Shown piece by piece: positions 48,610 through 60,300 of a stretch of 64,000 nucleotides of DNA. Below the pieces are notes generated by a model. The model was not told the origin of the DNA and made no database searches. It was given only the letters and a program-made list of their open reading frames with translations. Origin of the DNA: Brachionus manjavacas (Eukaryota > Rotifera > Eurotatoria > Ploima > Brachionidae); NCBI GenBank assembly GCA_019054805.1, contig JAHQIY010000003.1, forward strand, positions 7,440,001 through 7,504,000, written 5' to 3'. Made by a program: the position numbers and the translations under genes. Numbering within the stretch: the stretch's first letter is position 1; every line of letters starts with the position of its first letter.

Positions 48610-48960
48610 AGTTGGGGAATACCTGAGTTTGACACAAAAAGTTCAAACACCTTGTGGAAGTCTGATGAGAATTCTCGGGATACACTACACGCTGAACTGT
48701 ACATAAGATCAAATTCAGATTCATTAAGTGAATGAATTAAGAGCACATGTTTATGGACATGTAGAATGAACGAAACATGAAAATGAACTATGGAAACCTC
48801 GAGGGTGACTTAAGGTAGGACGACTGACAGTCTCGCCGAAATGGGAATGACATTGGAAAAAGAAACGGTAAAGGCGAAAGATCTACAAGGAGTAAATATG
48901 AACAAAAATGCTAAAATTTGTAATATATCCATAGCATTAACTGAATTGAACCAAAGGCGA
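48610..48960 (+). mobile_element. LINE RT C-terminal remnant
   Basis: Mixed plus-strand frames read ELRAHVYGHV, ENELWKPRG, and then MGMTLEKETVKAKD. This resembles the LR..GHV.R......W...G.R..GRP...W.D....DL...G.TLE.A...A.DR..W ending of non-LTR retrotransposon ORFs. Frames change several times, so it is dead. Confidence 0.45.
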
Positions 48961-49035
48961 AATCGAAAATTAGGGAAAAAACCTTCGAATATTTTTTATT
49001 TAAGATTAATAAACTGTTTTGTGATCAAAAGATCA

Positions 49036-50075
49036 ATAGTAGTAGTAGTAGTAGTAATAAGAACTGCAGTATAGAATAAATCTACACTAACACCAAACGG
49101 CGTTTAGCTCAAGTTGAGCTGTGGCAGTCTTTCTTTGCTTTCTCTGCACCATACCAAACACTTCTTTATCAATACCCGATTTTGAAGCTATTGACTGTTT
49201 CAGCATTAACCACACTTTGTGGTAAATCATTCCACCTTGACACAATTCTGTTCGATAAAAAATTGTACCTAAATGAGCCGCTTCATGTTATGCTCTCTTC
49301 TTAGATTCATTTTCTAACTTTTTGCAAAATTCACTCCATTCACCAAGTTGATTTTCTCATGGCCGTTGACTATTTTAGACATTTTAATTAAATCTCCTCT
49401 TGTTATGCGCTCTTCCAAGTTCACTAGTTCTAGCGATTTAAGCCTATCTTCGTATGATTTTTTTCTTAAATATTTGACAAATTTGGTTGCACGTCCCTAA
49501 ACTTTAATATTTATACTTGCTTTGGTTGAAGGATTCCACATACTAACGGCATATACGAGATGAGGTCTGACAAGTCCGGTGTATAAAAGTCTAAGAGTCT
49601 CACTATCCAAATACATGAATGAATTCCTAATTTGACCTAAAATTCTGTAAGCTTTTACTGCCGCTGCTGAACATTGTTTGCTCCACTTAAGATCATTCGA
49701 CACCAAAACACCGAGAATTTTTTCTTCATTGGTTTCTTTCAAAATGACTTCACCATCAGCGTTTGAAACCGTGTAGGCCATTTTGTCTCTATTTTTCCAT
49801 TGCCTTGCATTTTGATACATCCAGTTCGGTAGACCACGTCTTTGTCCAACTGTCTAAAACATCCAAATCGTCTTGTAACTGAATTGATCCTGTTTGAACT
49901 TTACTTGAAATCCCTAGAATCTTTAAATCGTCTGTATAAGAGAGACTCGGACTTTGAATCAACTCTAATAGGTCGTTTATGTACAAAACGAACAAATTGG
50001 GACCTAAGACCGATCCCTGTGAAACACCACTTGAAACTTCCTCCCACTTTGATGTTACATTACCAAGGGCTATTC
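49036..50075 (-). mobile_element. 5'-truncated CR1/jockey-like LINE
   Basis: The minus strand from about 50075 reads WEEVSSGVSQGSVLGPNLFV, LYINDLLELIQSPSLSYTDD (the catalytic YxDD box as YTDD), KCKAMEK, EKILGVLVSNDLKWSKQCSA and LLYTGLVRPHLVYAVSMWNP. At least two frameshifts separate the parts. The 3' UTR has a perfect hairpin at 49106-49120 (AGCTCAA/TTGAGCT) and ends in six TAC units, seen as (TAG)n on the plus strand at 49038-49055. The insertion begins inside RT block 4-5, so the endonuclease and fingers are absent. Confidence 0.85.
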
Positions 50076-50099
50076 AATGTTGAAGTTTTTTGCATTTAA

Positions 50100-51734
50100 G
50101 CTTTCAATTTTCAATTAAATTTATTTAATTTTTATAGAATTTTCGGCTTAATTTGAATTATTTTACTTGAATACTTTGTTGTTAAATTTTTTCAAATAGC
50201 TTTGAAATCAAAAAAAAAAATTATTTTTAATTTTTTCATTTAATAATTTGATTTTAATTTATTAATTATTTAAATAAATTAAATGTTAATTTGGCTTTTG
50301 AGGCATGGGTAATTGAATCAATGTGAATAAAAATCAAACGTGAAAAAAAAATTTGGAATCTTTTAGTCAAGAGATAATGCTGTAGTTTTCTAAATTTAAG
50401 CTTTTAATATTCAATAATGTCAACATTATTTTTACAGATTTTTTTAACTTTTTTAAATATTAAATTTTTTATTTTTAAATTGAAACATCTTAAAGTTAGT
50501 TATCTAAAAAATTAAATAGAAGGATCAATATTACTTTGGATTTAATGGAGCCTTTAAACACAAATAATTTATAAAATCAATCAAGTCGATTGGCATTAAT
50601 TCAAAATTTTATGGTCAAAAATTGTGTTCAAATTTGGGTTAGAGTAACCAGTCACGACATCAAAATGCGCTTGGATGCTACTAAATATAATGTCATCAAG
50701 TTTTATTCTAAACAACCTTGAAGATAACATAATATTGAAGCGAGAATGAAGCATGAAGTAGCAAAGGTTGAAATTTTATATACAAATTGACAATAAATTT
50801 TAGTTCTGAAAAGTAAGACTCATAAAATTAGAGACGGAATAAAAGTTAAAATTATAGAAAAATTTTAACTTGATTTAAAAAAAAAATAATCACAGGTGGA
50901 AAAATCGAATCTCAAAAAGAAAAAAAATGCTTTTGTTGGATAGTTTTTAGAAATTTTTTAATCATTTTTTAACATGAAAAATTTGTCCAACAGTTTTAAC
51001 ACTGATAGTTTTAAGTGTTTACTAAGATTTATAATTTTTTATTCGGTTAAATGTTAGGCTTTTCATGATGCTACATATTCAAAGCTAAGTCTTACTTTTT
51101 CAAATTCTTAAATCATAAAGATAGAAATACTTTTTGTCATTCATTTGTTTTACAAAATAATATCTAATTTTCAAAAATTTAAATAAAATATTATGCCTAC
51201 AATTTTAATTGCATGGGTTTTTGAGTCTTACATAATATCATTTCAATGGGCTGAAAATTAAGTTAATTTTTTTTCAAAATACGGCAAGCATCGCATAAAT
51301 TATGTTGCTTTTATATTGATTGAGTCATCAGGATTTTTTATTTTTAAACTGCATAAGTTACGTTTAGTATATAAAAAAAAACATAAATAAAATAAAATTC
51401 TAATGCTTATTTATAAATAATAAATAATTTTAAGAAATTTTTAAAATTTAAAAAGAACGAGTGATATCCGAGAATAGGTCAAATGAAATATTAAAATTTA
51501 CCTTGTTTTATACTTAATTTATAAATAATAAAAAACTGATATTATAAGCTTTATTGTAACCGGGTAACAAGTTTGATAAAAATATTTATTTTAAATCAAA
51601 AAAATTTAGATGATTAAAAAAATTCTAGAATGAAAATAAAAAATTGTTTGGATTGTTTACAATTTTTTGTATTTTTTTATTTTACAAATTTTAGATTCCT
51701 AAATTTTTTTTTAAACATGTAAAAATTTATCTAA
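50100..51734. other. AT-rich upstream region of the PGAP4-like gene
   Basis: No ORF or bounded repeat is supported. It presumably contains the promoter and 5' UTR of the gene that starts at 51735. Confidence 0.4.
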
Positions 51735-53090
51735 ATGAATCTAATTTTAAATTTTATACAAAAAATTTTAAAATACGAAATTTTGTTTTTAATTTTTTTT
51801 CTCATAAAACTATGGTTCGTAATCGGAATTATAAATCGGCATAATCCATATTCAAAACTATACTATATTTTCGATACAGATAAAGAATTTTTAGACGAAA
51901 TTGACCGCTATTACAATCAAAGTCTAACCGCTTTGGAACAAATCAAAAAATGGAAATTTGAAAATTACCAAGTTGCAAAACTTAGAAATTCCGATGAACC
52001 ATTTTTTAACAATTATGAATTAATAAGAGAAAATAGCTTAGACGAAGGCAAACTATGTGTTGGCATTATGTCAAAACAACGCCCGGTAACCAGTCACAAC
52101 TATCCATTAAAAACAATAGTTTCATTATTAACCAGAGTACCTTTAAAATACCAAGATCGTATCCTTGTAACTGTTTACAATGTGGATAGGATGCCATTGA
52201 AAAACCGTACTGATCTATCTCCTTTGATTGGAATTGTAAACATAATTGATTTCAAACAGAATGTGAGCAAGTTGGTTGATAATTTTGATGGATTTAAGAA
52301 AATAAAAGAAGCAGCTGATTATGTGACTGTCCTTAAACACTATTATAATCAGGACATTTGTGATTTAATTTTAATGATCGAAGATGATTCTATTCCGTGC
52401 AAAGATTGGTATAACAAAACAATCGAAGCGGTTGGTTATGTAAAAAAAACAAATTGGTTCTGCCTAAAATTGTTCACTAGTTTTAGAGAATTCGACTGGG
52501 CTGTTTACCCATACTCTGTCCTAGTTGCCATTGTCAAACTGATAATCATAAATTTTATTTTGAATAAAATTTTTATGTCTGTTTATGAGTTTAAAAAAAA
52601 GATGATAAAAAAAATATTTATTTCAATTAAAGTAAATAATCAATATCGGCCAAAAATGATAAAGCTTGTTCTTTTTTTAAATGCGATATTGATAGTTCTT
52701 AGATTTAATGAATTGAGCATTAGACCTATTGGATATGGGGTTAAAGAATATTCAATTGGTTTTAACGCCATTGCAAATCTTTATCCAAAAAGCAAGCTGA
52801 ACGAATTGGCTGATTTTATCGAAATTGATGTCATGAATTATATAACTAATAAAGTTTCTGTATTTGAGCCGAAAGATATAGCACTAGAGCTGTTTAGGAA
52901 AATTCATAAATATAAAGAGTTTACTGTAGAGCCCTCAATTTTTCAGCATACCGGACTGCAATCATCACTGGGAGGACCGACTACCTATAAAGATATAAAA
53001 AATGATCAATACCGTCCATTTCAATCATATTCATATATTAAAGAGTATAAACAAGACATTGTATTTGATCCCAATTTTTGGTCAGCTTAA
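51735..53090 (+). CDS. PGAP4/TMEM246-like GPI-anchor N-acetylgalactosamine transferase, 451 aa, single exon
   Basis: A complete 451-residue ORF starts from ATG. Residues 12-31 form an N-terminal membrane anchor. The lumenal GT-A part includes ILVTVYNVD (143-151) and LILMIEDDSIPCKDWYNKT, with the DxD-type EDD at 216-218. Two hydrophobic segments, about 258-280 and 306-322, are inserted in the middle of the catalytic domain. The C-terminus has IFQHTGLQSSLGG (403-414). A transferase domain split by a tandem pair of membrane helices is the hallmark of PGAP4, the Golgi enzyme that adds GalNAc to the first mannose of GPI anchors. Human PGAP4 is 403 residues; extra length lies around the inserted helices. 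Sequons NQS, NRT, NVS and NKT fit lumenal exposure. An AATAAA overlaps the stop codon. Confidence 0.7.
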   Translation: MNLILNFIQKILKYEILFLIFFLIKLWFVIGIINRHNPYSKLYYIFDTDKEFLDEIDRYYNQSLTALEQIKKWKFENYQVAKLRNSDEPFFNNYELIRENSLDEGKLCVGIMSKQRPVTSHNYPLKTIVSLLTRVPLKYQDRILVTVYNVDRMPLKNRTDLSPLIGIVNIIDFKQNVSKLVDNFDGFKKIKEAADYVTVLKHYYNQDICDLILMIEDDSIPCKDWYNKTIEAVGYVKKTNWFCLKLFTSFREFDWAVYPYSVLVAIVKLIIINFILNKIFMSVYEFKKKMIKKIFISIKVNNQYRPKMIKLVLFLNAILIVLRFNELSIRPIGYGVKEYSIGFNAIANLYPKSKLNELADFIEIDVMNYITNKVSVFEPKDIALELFRKIHKYKEFTVEPSIFQHTGLQSSLGGPTTYKDIKNDQYRPFQSYSYIKEYKQDIVFDPNFWSA

Positions 53091-55930
53091 TAAAAATTTA
53101 AAAAAAAATTTATTGTAACTAAAACTGATTTTAAATTAAAAATTTATTACCAAAAATCCTAAAGATTTTTCGAATAAGTAATAGTTAAAATTTGGGCGAA
53201 AAAAATTGTAACTATTTTGATTTCATTGATCCCTTATTTTTATTATTGACTTTAATTTTTATTAATAAGAGCCGATGACATTATTAAAGTTTTTATTAGA
53301 TTTATTATTTTAACATTTAAAAAAATTTTCAATAAACAAATTTTAGAGTTGTTATTGATATTTAAAAAGGTTAGATGGTAGAACTTAAAATTCCGAAATT
53401 TTTAAAAAACATTGATTTTTATTGTTAACTCTTTTTTTTATGCATAAAGCGTCAGAGAGTGGAGGTATAAAAAAATATTATATTTTATTATTAAAATCTT
53501 TGGTATAATTTTGATCAATCAGGTTTACATAGTTTAACCTTGTATCATTCTTTTTAAATACATGAACTTTTGAGTATTCCTTTAAGTTAAAATATGATTG
53601 AATTTTAGTAATTAGTTAATAAAATTGTTTTCAATTGACAAGATTTTTTTTTAATAAAAAATTAAATCAAAATTTTGTCTTTAATAGAAGTTTTATCGAA
53701 ATTTAATTTTTTAATTAATTTTAGGGAAATATTCAAATTTTAGAAGTATCATAATTTTTGCATTTTCAGTTTTCTAACAATACGATTTTGGCTATTTTAA
53801 AAGCAAATTAATTTTCTTACTATATTATAATTGTAGATTTAATTACCTACCTAGGGAACTAGATCTATTAAGGCTATGAGTTAAAGTAATTTACTAAAAT
53901 CAATTGTTAGCTTTTTAACCCTTTAATTAAAATATAGCTTAGAATCAATTGTTAAAATATTACCAAAAATTCTCTAATAAATACAAATTCTAGAAAATTC
54001 TATCTTTTAATATTATATTATTTTGAATAAATACTTTCTCATGGTTATAAAAAAATACAAATATTTCTATTTATTTTCTAAGAAATTTTCAATTTTTTTA
54101 TTTTTTAAATAATCTATCTTATTATTTATTTTTCAAATGGTAAAAACGCTTTTTTTTTGATCTTATTCAATAAGATCAAAAATAAAGTCTTGGACTAAAA
54201 TTTAAATAATGTATTCAAAATCTACTTGGATTTTTTTTAGTTATTAAAAAAAACAAATTTTATTTTACCAAGTTTATTTTGTTTAAAAAATTCATTAAGA
54301 ACAACGCTTAGCATTTTGTTACTATTTAAGTATTTTTTTATACTAAATTAAAATGAAACACGTTTTAGAAAATGTAAACCATTCGTTCTAATTATCAGTG
54401 AAAGATTTTTTAGATATTCAATTACTTAGATAGTTATGATTATTATAAATTTTTAAGATAATAAGAGATGTTTCGAATGTTAGATTATGTTAAAATTTGC
54501 TTTTTAATGTATGATTTTAAAAATGTTTTTAATAAACAATCTGAGCAATAAAGTCATAAAAATTAGAAAGGTATTAATTAGAATGTTCATTTTAGACTTT
54601 CTTATTTGTTTGATTTCTTCAATTATTTTATTAATTTTTGATGATAAATGAACTTTTGGTCAAGTAATAATATAATAAACGTTTTAGTTTGTTTAAACTT
54701 TTTCTATTTTAAATTTTCATTCGGTAGTAAATCACTCTTGGTTAAGTTTATAATTAAGTTATTCGAAAGTATTTTCAATTTTTAAATTTTAACAGAAAAG
54801 TAATATTTATAAAGAATGCTTTAAGTGAATGTGTTTAAAATTTTAAAAAAGGAAATATGAATTTCAAAAGTAATTTGGTTAAAGATTTTAATGCGTAATT
54901 GAGTACTAAACCAAAATATGTGCGTTTTTAAATCATACTAATTTCTTCCCTCAGATAAAAATACATCATGAAGAAAGAATTATTCTTTTCTATGTTTAAA
55001 AAAAAACAACGAAATAAGACTTAATAATTAAAATAGTTCATTATTTAAAAAAAGAATACTAGACAATATATTATTGTTTTAGCAATATTAAATTGAAAGA
55101 ATTACAAAAATTATTGTCTAAGTATTAAAGTTTATTTTTAATTGGATTTTGGTCCTGCTCCTTTTTGAAACTTTCTGGCAAATAAAGTATAATTTTGGAT
55201 ATTAATATTTTTGCAAGCTCATGTTACCTAGAAAATTGTCTCGCAACGATTTCCTAACTGACTGCTTTGAATAAAATTATCCAATTTTTATTTTTATCGT
55301 AGTTTTATTAGTTATTTCAAAATTAATTTTCATCAACATTTATTTTTTATAGTGACTTAAAATTGTTTACTTTTTAAAGGTAAAATAGATTTATTTAAAA
55401 AGCAACCAAGGCGATACCAAATAAATATAATAATTTTGAATATCAAAAACTATTTGTTTTAGAGTTGGAGAAAACTAAATTCTTATTTACTTTGGCAAGA
55501 GATGACTCAAACAAGATAAACTCAGATTTGAATGAAAAATTTAAATTTTTTCTGTACGTTTTATTTTTTATTTAAATATCACTAATTATGGAAATATTAA
55601 CTTGGCTACAATTTTAATAATTGTTTGGTGTGTTATTTGAAAAAATTTAATCTTACCTAAATTGACCAAAATGATTTAAGAAATAATTTCAAAATAGATT
55701 TTAATCAAAAAAAATTATTTTTGATGTAATTTAAAAGACGTGATGACATGATGGCTTTAAAGAAATTTTAAATTTCTCATCTAAAAGTTAATTATTTTAG
55801 TTTTCTAAACCAATTTGTTAGATAAAAAATAATCTTCATTATAAAAGTAGATTTAGTATTGTCACAAGATTCGAGAGTCAAGATAGTAATATTAGTTCTT
55901 TCATCGACACCTTACATGTGGAATATCAGA
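53091..55930. other. AT-rich stretch without a recognisable gene
   Basis: It contains the 3' UTR of the PGAP4-like gene (a further AATAAA near 53331). Nothing else is supported. Confidence 0.4.
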
Positions 55931-55939
55931 AAAAGGTAT

Positions 55940-56230
55940 GCAAAGCGCTCATCGCAGCAGCAAAATCATTTATAATTTAAGCAGGGAAACTTTCTCTTTG
56001 GACTCTGACGCTGTTCCCTCTTCTCGCCGCAACAGGACTCTACATGACTCTGACCAGGTTCACATCTTCTAATCCATTCAATAATTTGAAATTTTCAATC
56101 ACATCTCCTCAAAATCAGACACTTCTTTCGCATTCTTATCAGTTCTATTATCAGTCTCATTTCATATGAAATACTTCTCAGCAACAGAAGACTCGATACT
56201 TCTAAATAATTTTAAAAAATTTTACATAGC
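55940..56230 (+). other. GC-richer island with fragmentary open frames, origin unknown
   Basis: The local composition departs clearly from the surroundings. Short frames such as SRETFSLDSDAVPSSRRN and LHDSDQVHIF read sensibly but end quickly and switch frame. It may be a retroelement scrap or a decayed exon. No family is recognised. Confidence 0.2.
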
Positions 56231-57329
56231 AAAAAAGAAGAAATAAACTTTAAACAGTCTAAAACAACATTTGGGTTTAATATTTTAAATTTATAAAATC
56301 AAATAATCAACAATGTATTATCTAATAGAAATCTAAAATTAATTATTGTTTTTTTGTGAAAAAAAAGCAGAATTTCAATTTTTTTTTAATAATTTCTTAA
56401 TTAATTAAATTTAGAGATTTAAATTTTAAAAAGAATTTTTATCTTCCAAATAGCTAAAAGCAATGACAGCGCAACTCTTTTTGTCTACTCTTTCTCAAGA
56501 AAAAACTTTTTCTCAAGAATAATTTATTAATATTAGATCAAATGTTACAAACAAAGCCAGAGTAAATAAATTTTGGAATGATTAAATCGTAGTATAAAAC
56601 CAAATTGATTGTCATAAAAAAATTAAAGGGGTCAGGACAGAGCTCTGGTTAAGGAATTCGGGTATGATGTATATTAGAGAACTATTAGTTAATAATTAAA
56701 CTTTTTAAGATTTAATTTAGTTATCTATAAGTCGATTTTATTCAATTCATATGACAATTTAATTATTGATATGATGGATTAGTATGCATCCAAAAATTTT
56801 TACATAAAAAAAATCAAAAATTATTTTTTTTTGAAAAGATTAAAGAAATTTTATCAAGTATGTTTACTGATATCAAGTTGATTTAATCTAGTTTTAGAAT
56901 ATTTAAACAGAGTGGTTTTTAAGAGTACTAAAAACAAGAGTCATTGAATTAGCAAATTAAAAAAAAAACGCTTAGTCATATTCAACGCCATAGATTTAAG
57001 CTAAAAAAAATTTACCACTAAATTTAGACACTTGACCTAGTCTACAAACAATCAGACAAAAAAATTGTCTCTGCTAAAAAAATATTGCAGATACTTTGCG
57101 ATAAAGCCAGCAAACAAATCTCGCAAATTAGCATAATAAATTCAATTCCAAAGTTGAACAAAACCGTGGAGGGTACACGCTAAAAATAATTTCGAGACAA
57201 GCTATTTTTCGCCTAACTTTTCTCATTAAAAGCTATCTTTGATAATTTGAAATATCTTGGAATAATTGCACCAAATAGCGTTATAGATAAAAATCAAAAA
57301 TTTTGAAATGCTTTGAACGAGAGCGCAAA
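56231..57329. other. AT-rich upstream region of the PPTC7 gene
   Basis: No ORF or bounded repeat is seen. It presumably holds the promoter and 5' UTR of the phosphatase gene. Confidence 0.4.
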
Positions 57330-60300
57330 ATGCATTCGATTGTTTTAAGTACTAGTAGGTACGGCAGTGCAGCGTCGGCCTCGAATCCAAAACTAGGCAA
57401 AAGTCTGCTCAAAACCATTCTTAGTCGATGCACCAGCAACCCGAATTTTCAGGAGAAGACAAGCACATTTTTGGACCGCATAAGATACTTGCTCACTCAG
57501 ACAATACCCGCGTTCACCACAAACCGTCTGTTGTGTTCGACCGGCTCCAGTTTGTCTCTCAACAGACTGCCATTTTTTCTATTCGGCAACTCAATTCTTT
57601 CGAGCCTGGCATCGTCAAGCTATGAACTACCTCTGCTGGGCATAGACCAGGACCACGAGCTCAACCAGATTCAACAACTTCACTTGATCACCGCCTATTC
57701 GGGCTACTCTAAAAGCTACCTTAACCAAAAGTTCAAGACCAACATTAGGACAAGCCGGATCGACGCCAATCTGAGCGGCAAGAAGCGCGGCGTGATCGGC
57801 GACGATGCCTGGTTCATAGCCAAGCAGAACAGGGTTGACGTGCTGGGCGTGGCTGATGGAGTGGGCGGATGGCACGAGATCGGCATCGACCCCTCCAAAT
57901 TCTCCTCCAATTTGATGAAAACATGCAAGCGTTTGGTCGAGCAGAACTTTGAGCTAAACGTCGACAACAAAACGCCCATCAATCTGCTCGAGCAGAGCTA
58001 CACCACTTTGCTGGAGAGCAAAAATAACAGGCTGCTGGTGGGAAGCAGCACAGCCTGCATTCTAGTGTTTCATCATGAGACAAATTTTTTGCACACATGC
58101 AATCTCGGAGACAGCGGGTTTTGTGTGATCAGAAATAACAGGATAATACACAGGTCTCAAGAGCAACAGCACTATTTTAACTCGCCTTATCAGATAGCCA
58201 TACTGCCCAACACGAGCAATTTCGAGCTCGGCGAACACCACGCGAATAACCAAGAAGAGGAGAGTTTGATCAATGACAGTCCCGACTCGGCCATTTCGTG
58301 CTCGATTCAGCTGGATGAAGGCGACTTTATTCTGGTTGGTACCGATGGTCTCTGGGACAATCTGACCGATTCTCATTTGTTGTCCGAAATCTCTAAATTA
58401 AAGGTATTTTTGAATGAATCTATTCAAACAAAAATAGTGTTGGCCTAATTCAAAACTTTTGTGCCATCCTAGTTAGAGGGGCAAAACAAAAAATTGGAAA
58501 ATTTTTTTGACAACTCTTATTTCTAAATCAATGCTTGGTCATGTTTGCCGAATTTAGTTGTGATACTCCAAATTTTTTTTATGCACAGAAAAAAAGAGAA
58601 TTACTATTCTAAACAAACAAGCACCAAATTAATAAAAAAAATACATATTTAATAAATAAAAAAAACCTAAAATATAGAAACCAAGATATTTAAATTTTGT
58701 AGCATTTATTAGGACAGGCCCAATATCGTAGATTCTATACCTTTTAGAATCTGATGTATTAAACTAAAGATACCACTCATCATACTATCGAAATTTTGCC
58801 AATCTTGTGAGCTAAGATTTTGATTATAAAATTTACACTTTTCTTTTGCAATTTCGTTTTTGTCACCAGCTTGAAGGTAGTAGCATTTGTCTTCCTTGTT
58901 ATTTAGGATTGATTTTTTGAGTGAATTCCACTTGTAAGCTTCAATTAAGTCTTTTTTAGTTATAATGGAATAACCATTAAAAATTTTTGGTCTAAATTTT
59001 TATTTTTGAATGAATCGATTCAAGTGAATTACTAGTGCTCGGTAAGCATGGAGCATAGTGACAAATTTGGGATCTAGTTCATTAGGTGAACAATTCATAT
59101 TCACGGTTTAAGTGAACAAATTGTTCACCTAATTATTTTTATCCTGATGGGTGAACATGAAAATTAAAAAAAAATTTAGTTTAAAAAATTTAGGTGAACA
59201 ATTTTATAAATATGTGAACATTTGAAAAAAGTATAATTAAAAAAAAAAATTCTTTGAGTTTTCGAAAGAATTTTATGTCTTGTGTCTTGTTAAATTAAAA
59301 TCTTTTGCTTATGAATCCGAGTCTTATGGATTTTTATCACGCTCACCATCAAATAAGCGTAATTCATATTCTTCAGATTCAAAAACTTTATTCATTTTTT
59401 TCTATTTAATTTCCAACAAATTTTAACATTTAAATTTGCAACATCATTCTTACAAATTTGTATTCTAAAATTTTTTTTCCTATTTTAATATAAATTTTAC
59501 AAGGAACAGTTAAAAATTGTCTTTTTGGTAAATTATTAGGATAGGTGAACATTGTTAAATTTAGATGAACAATTTAAAAAATAGGTGAACTACTTTTGTT
59601 CACCTATCAGGGTAAAATTAATTAGGTGAACAATTTGTTCACTTAAACCGTGAACACTTGTTCACCTAATGGACTAGACGCCAAATTTGTTTATACTTTA
59701 ATTGAAAAGATGTTAATTTTTTTATGTATAAAAGTTATTTTTGGGGTATTTTTTTTATGTATAAAAGTTATTTTTGAGAGCTCAAAAGAACCTGAAAAAA
59801 AGTATCCCACAGCAATTTTTGTCCATGAATTTCCACGGGAGTGACTTACAACAGCCAAATCTTTCAATTGTCTAGAAGCTTCCCTTTCTTAATATTCCCA
59901 TTTTACTATATGTTTTTTAAATATTGTGTACCCAATTTTGTAATACCTTATATCTGTTTCACTTTCTTTTAATATATGAACAATAGCTAAAGGAGTTTCA
60001 TTACTTAAAGTCTATTTAAATAATAAATAAACAATTAAAAAAAAAATCCATTCAACATTTGGGGTTGTTTTTTAAAAATTTGGGGTAATGATTTTAGTGA
60101 GCCTCAATGTTTGAATGAGTAAATGATTTTTTTTTAACTAACATGTTAAATGACTTAAGGTCTCTATTTCGAAAAAAAGAGAAAAGAATGTCGAAATCTT
60201 ACATTGTAACATGGGGCAATTATTTAATGTGTAAACCGGGTGACAATTTTTCTTATTTACATCATATGTTATTCAAGTTTTTTGAATAATTGTATAATTT

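Noticed and set aside
57627-58376. Minus-strand frames of 82-104 codons within PPTC7 exon 1
   Set aside because: The plus strand holds every PP2C motif. The antisense frames exist because the exon is GC-rich and has few stops.
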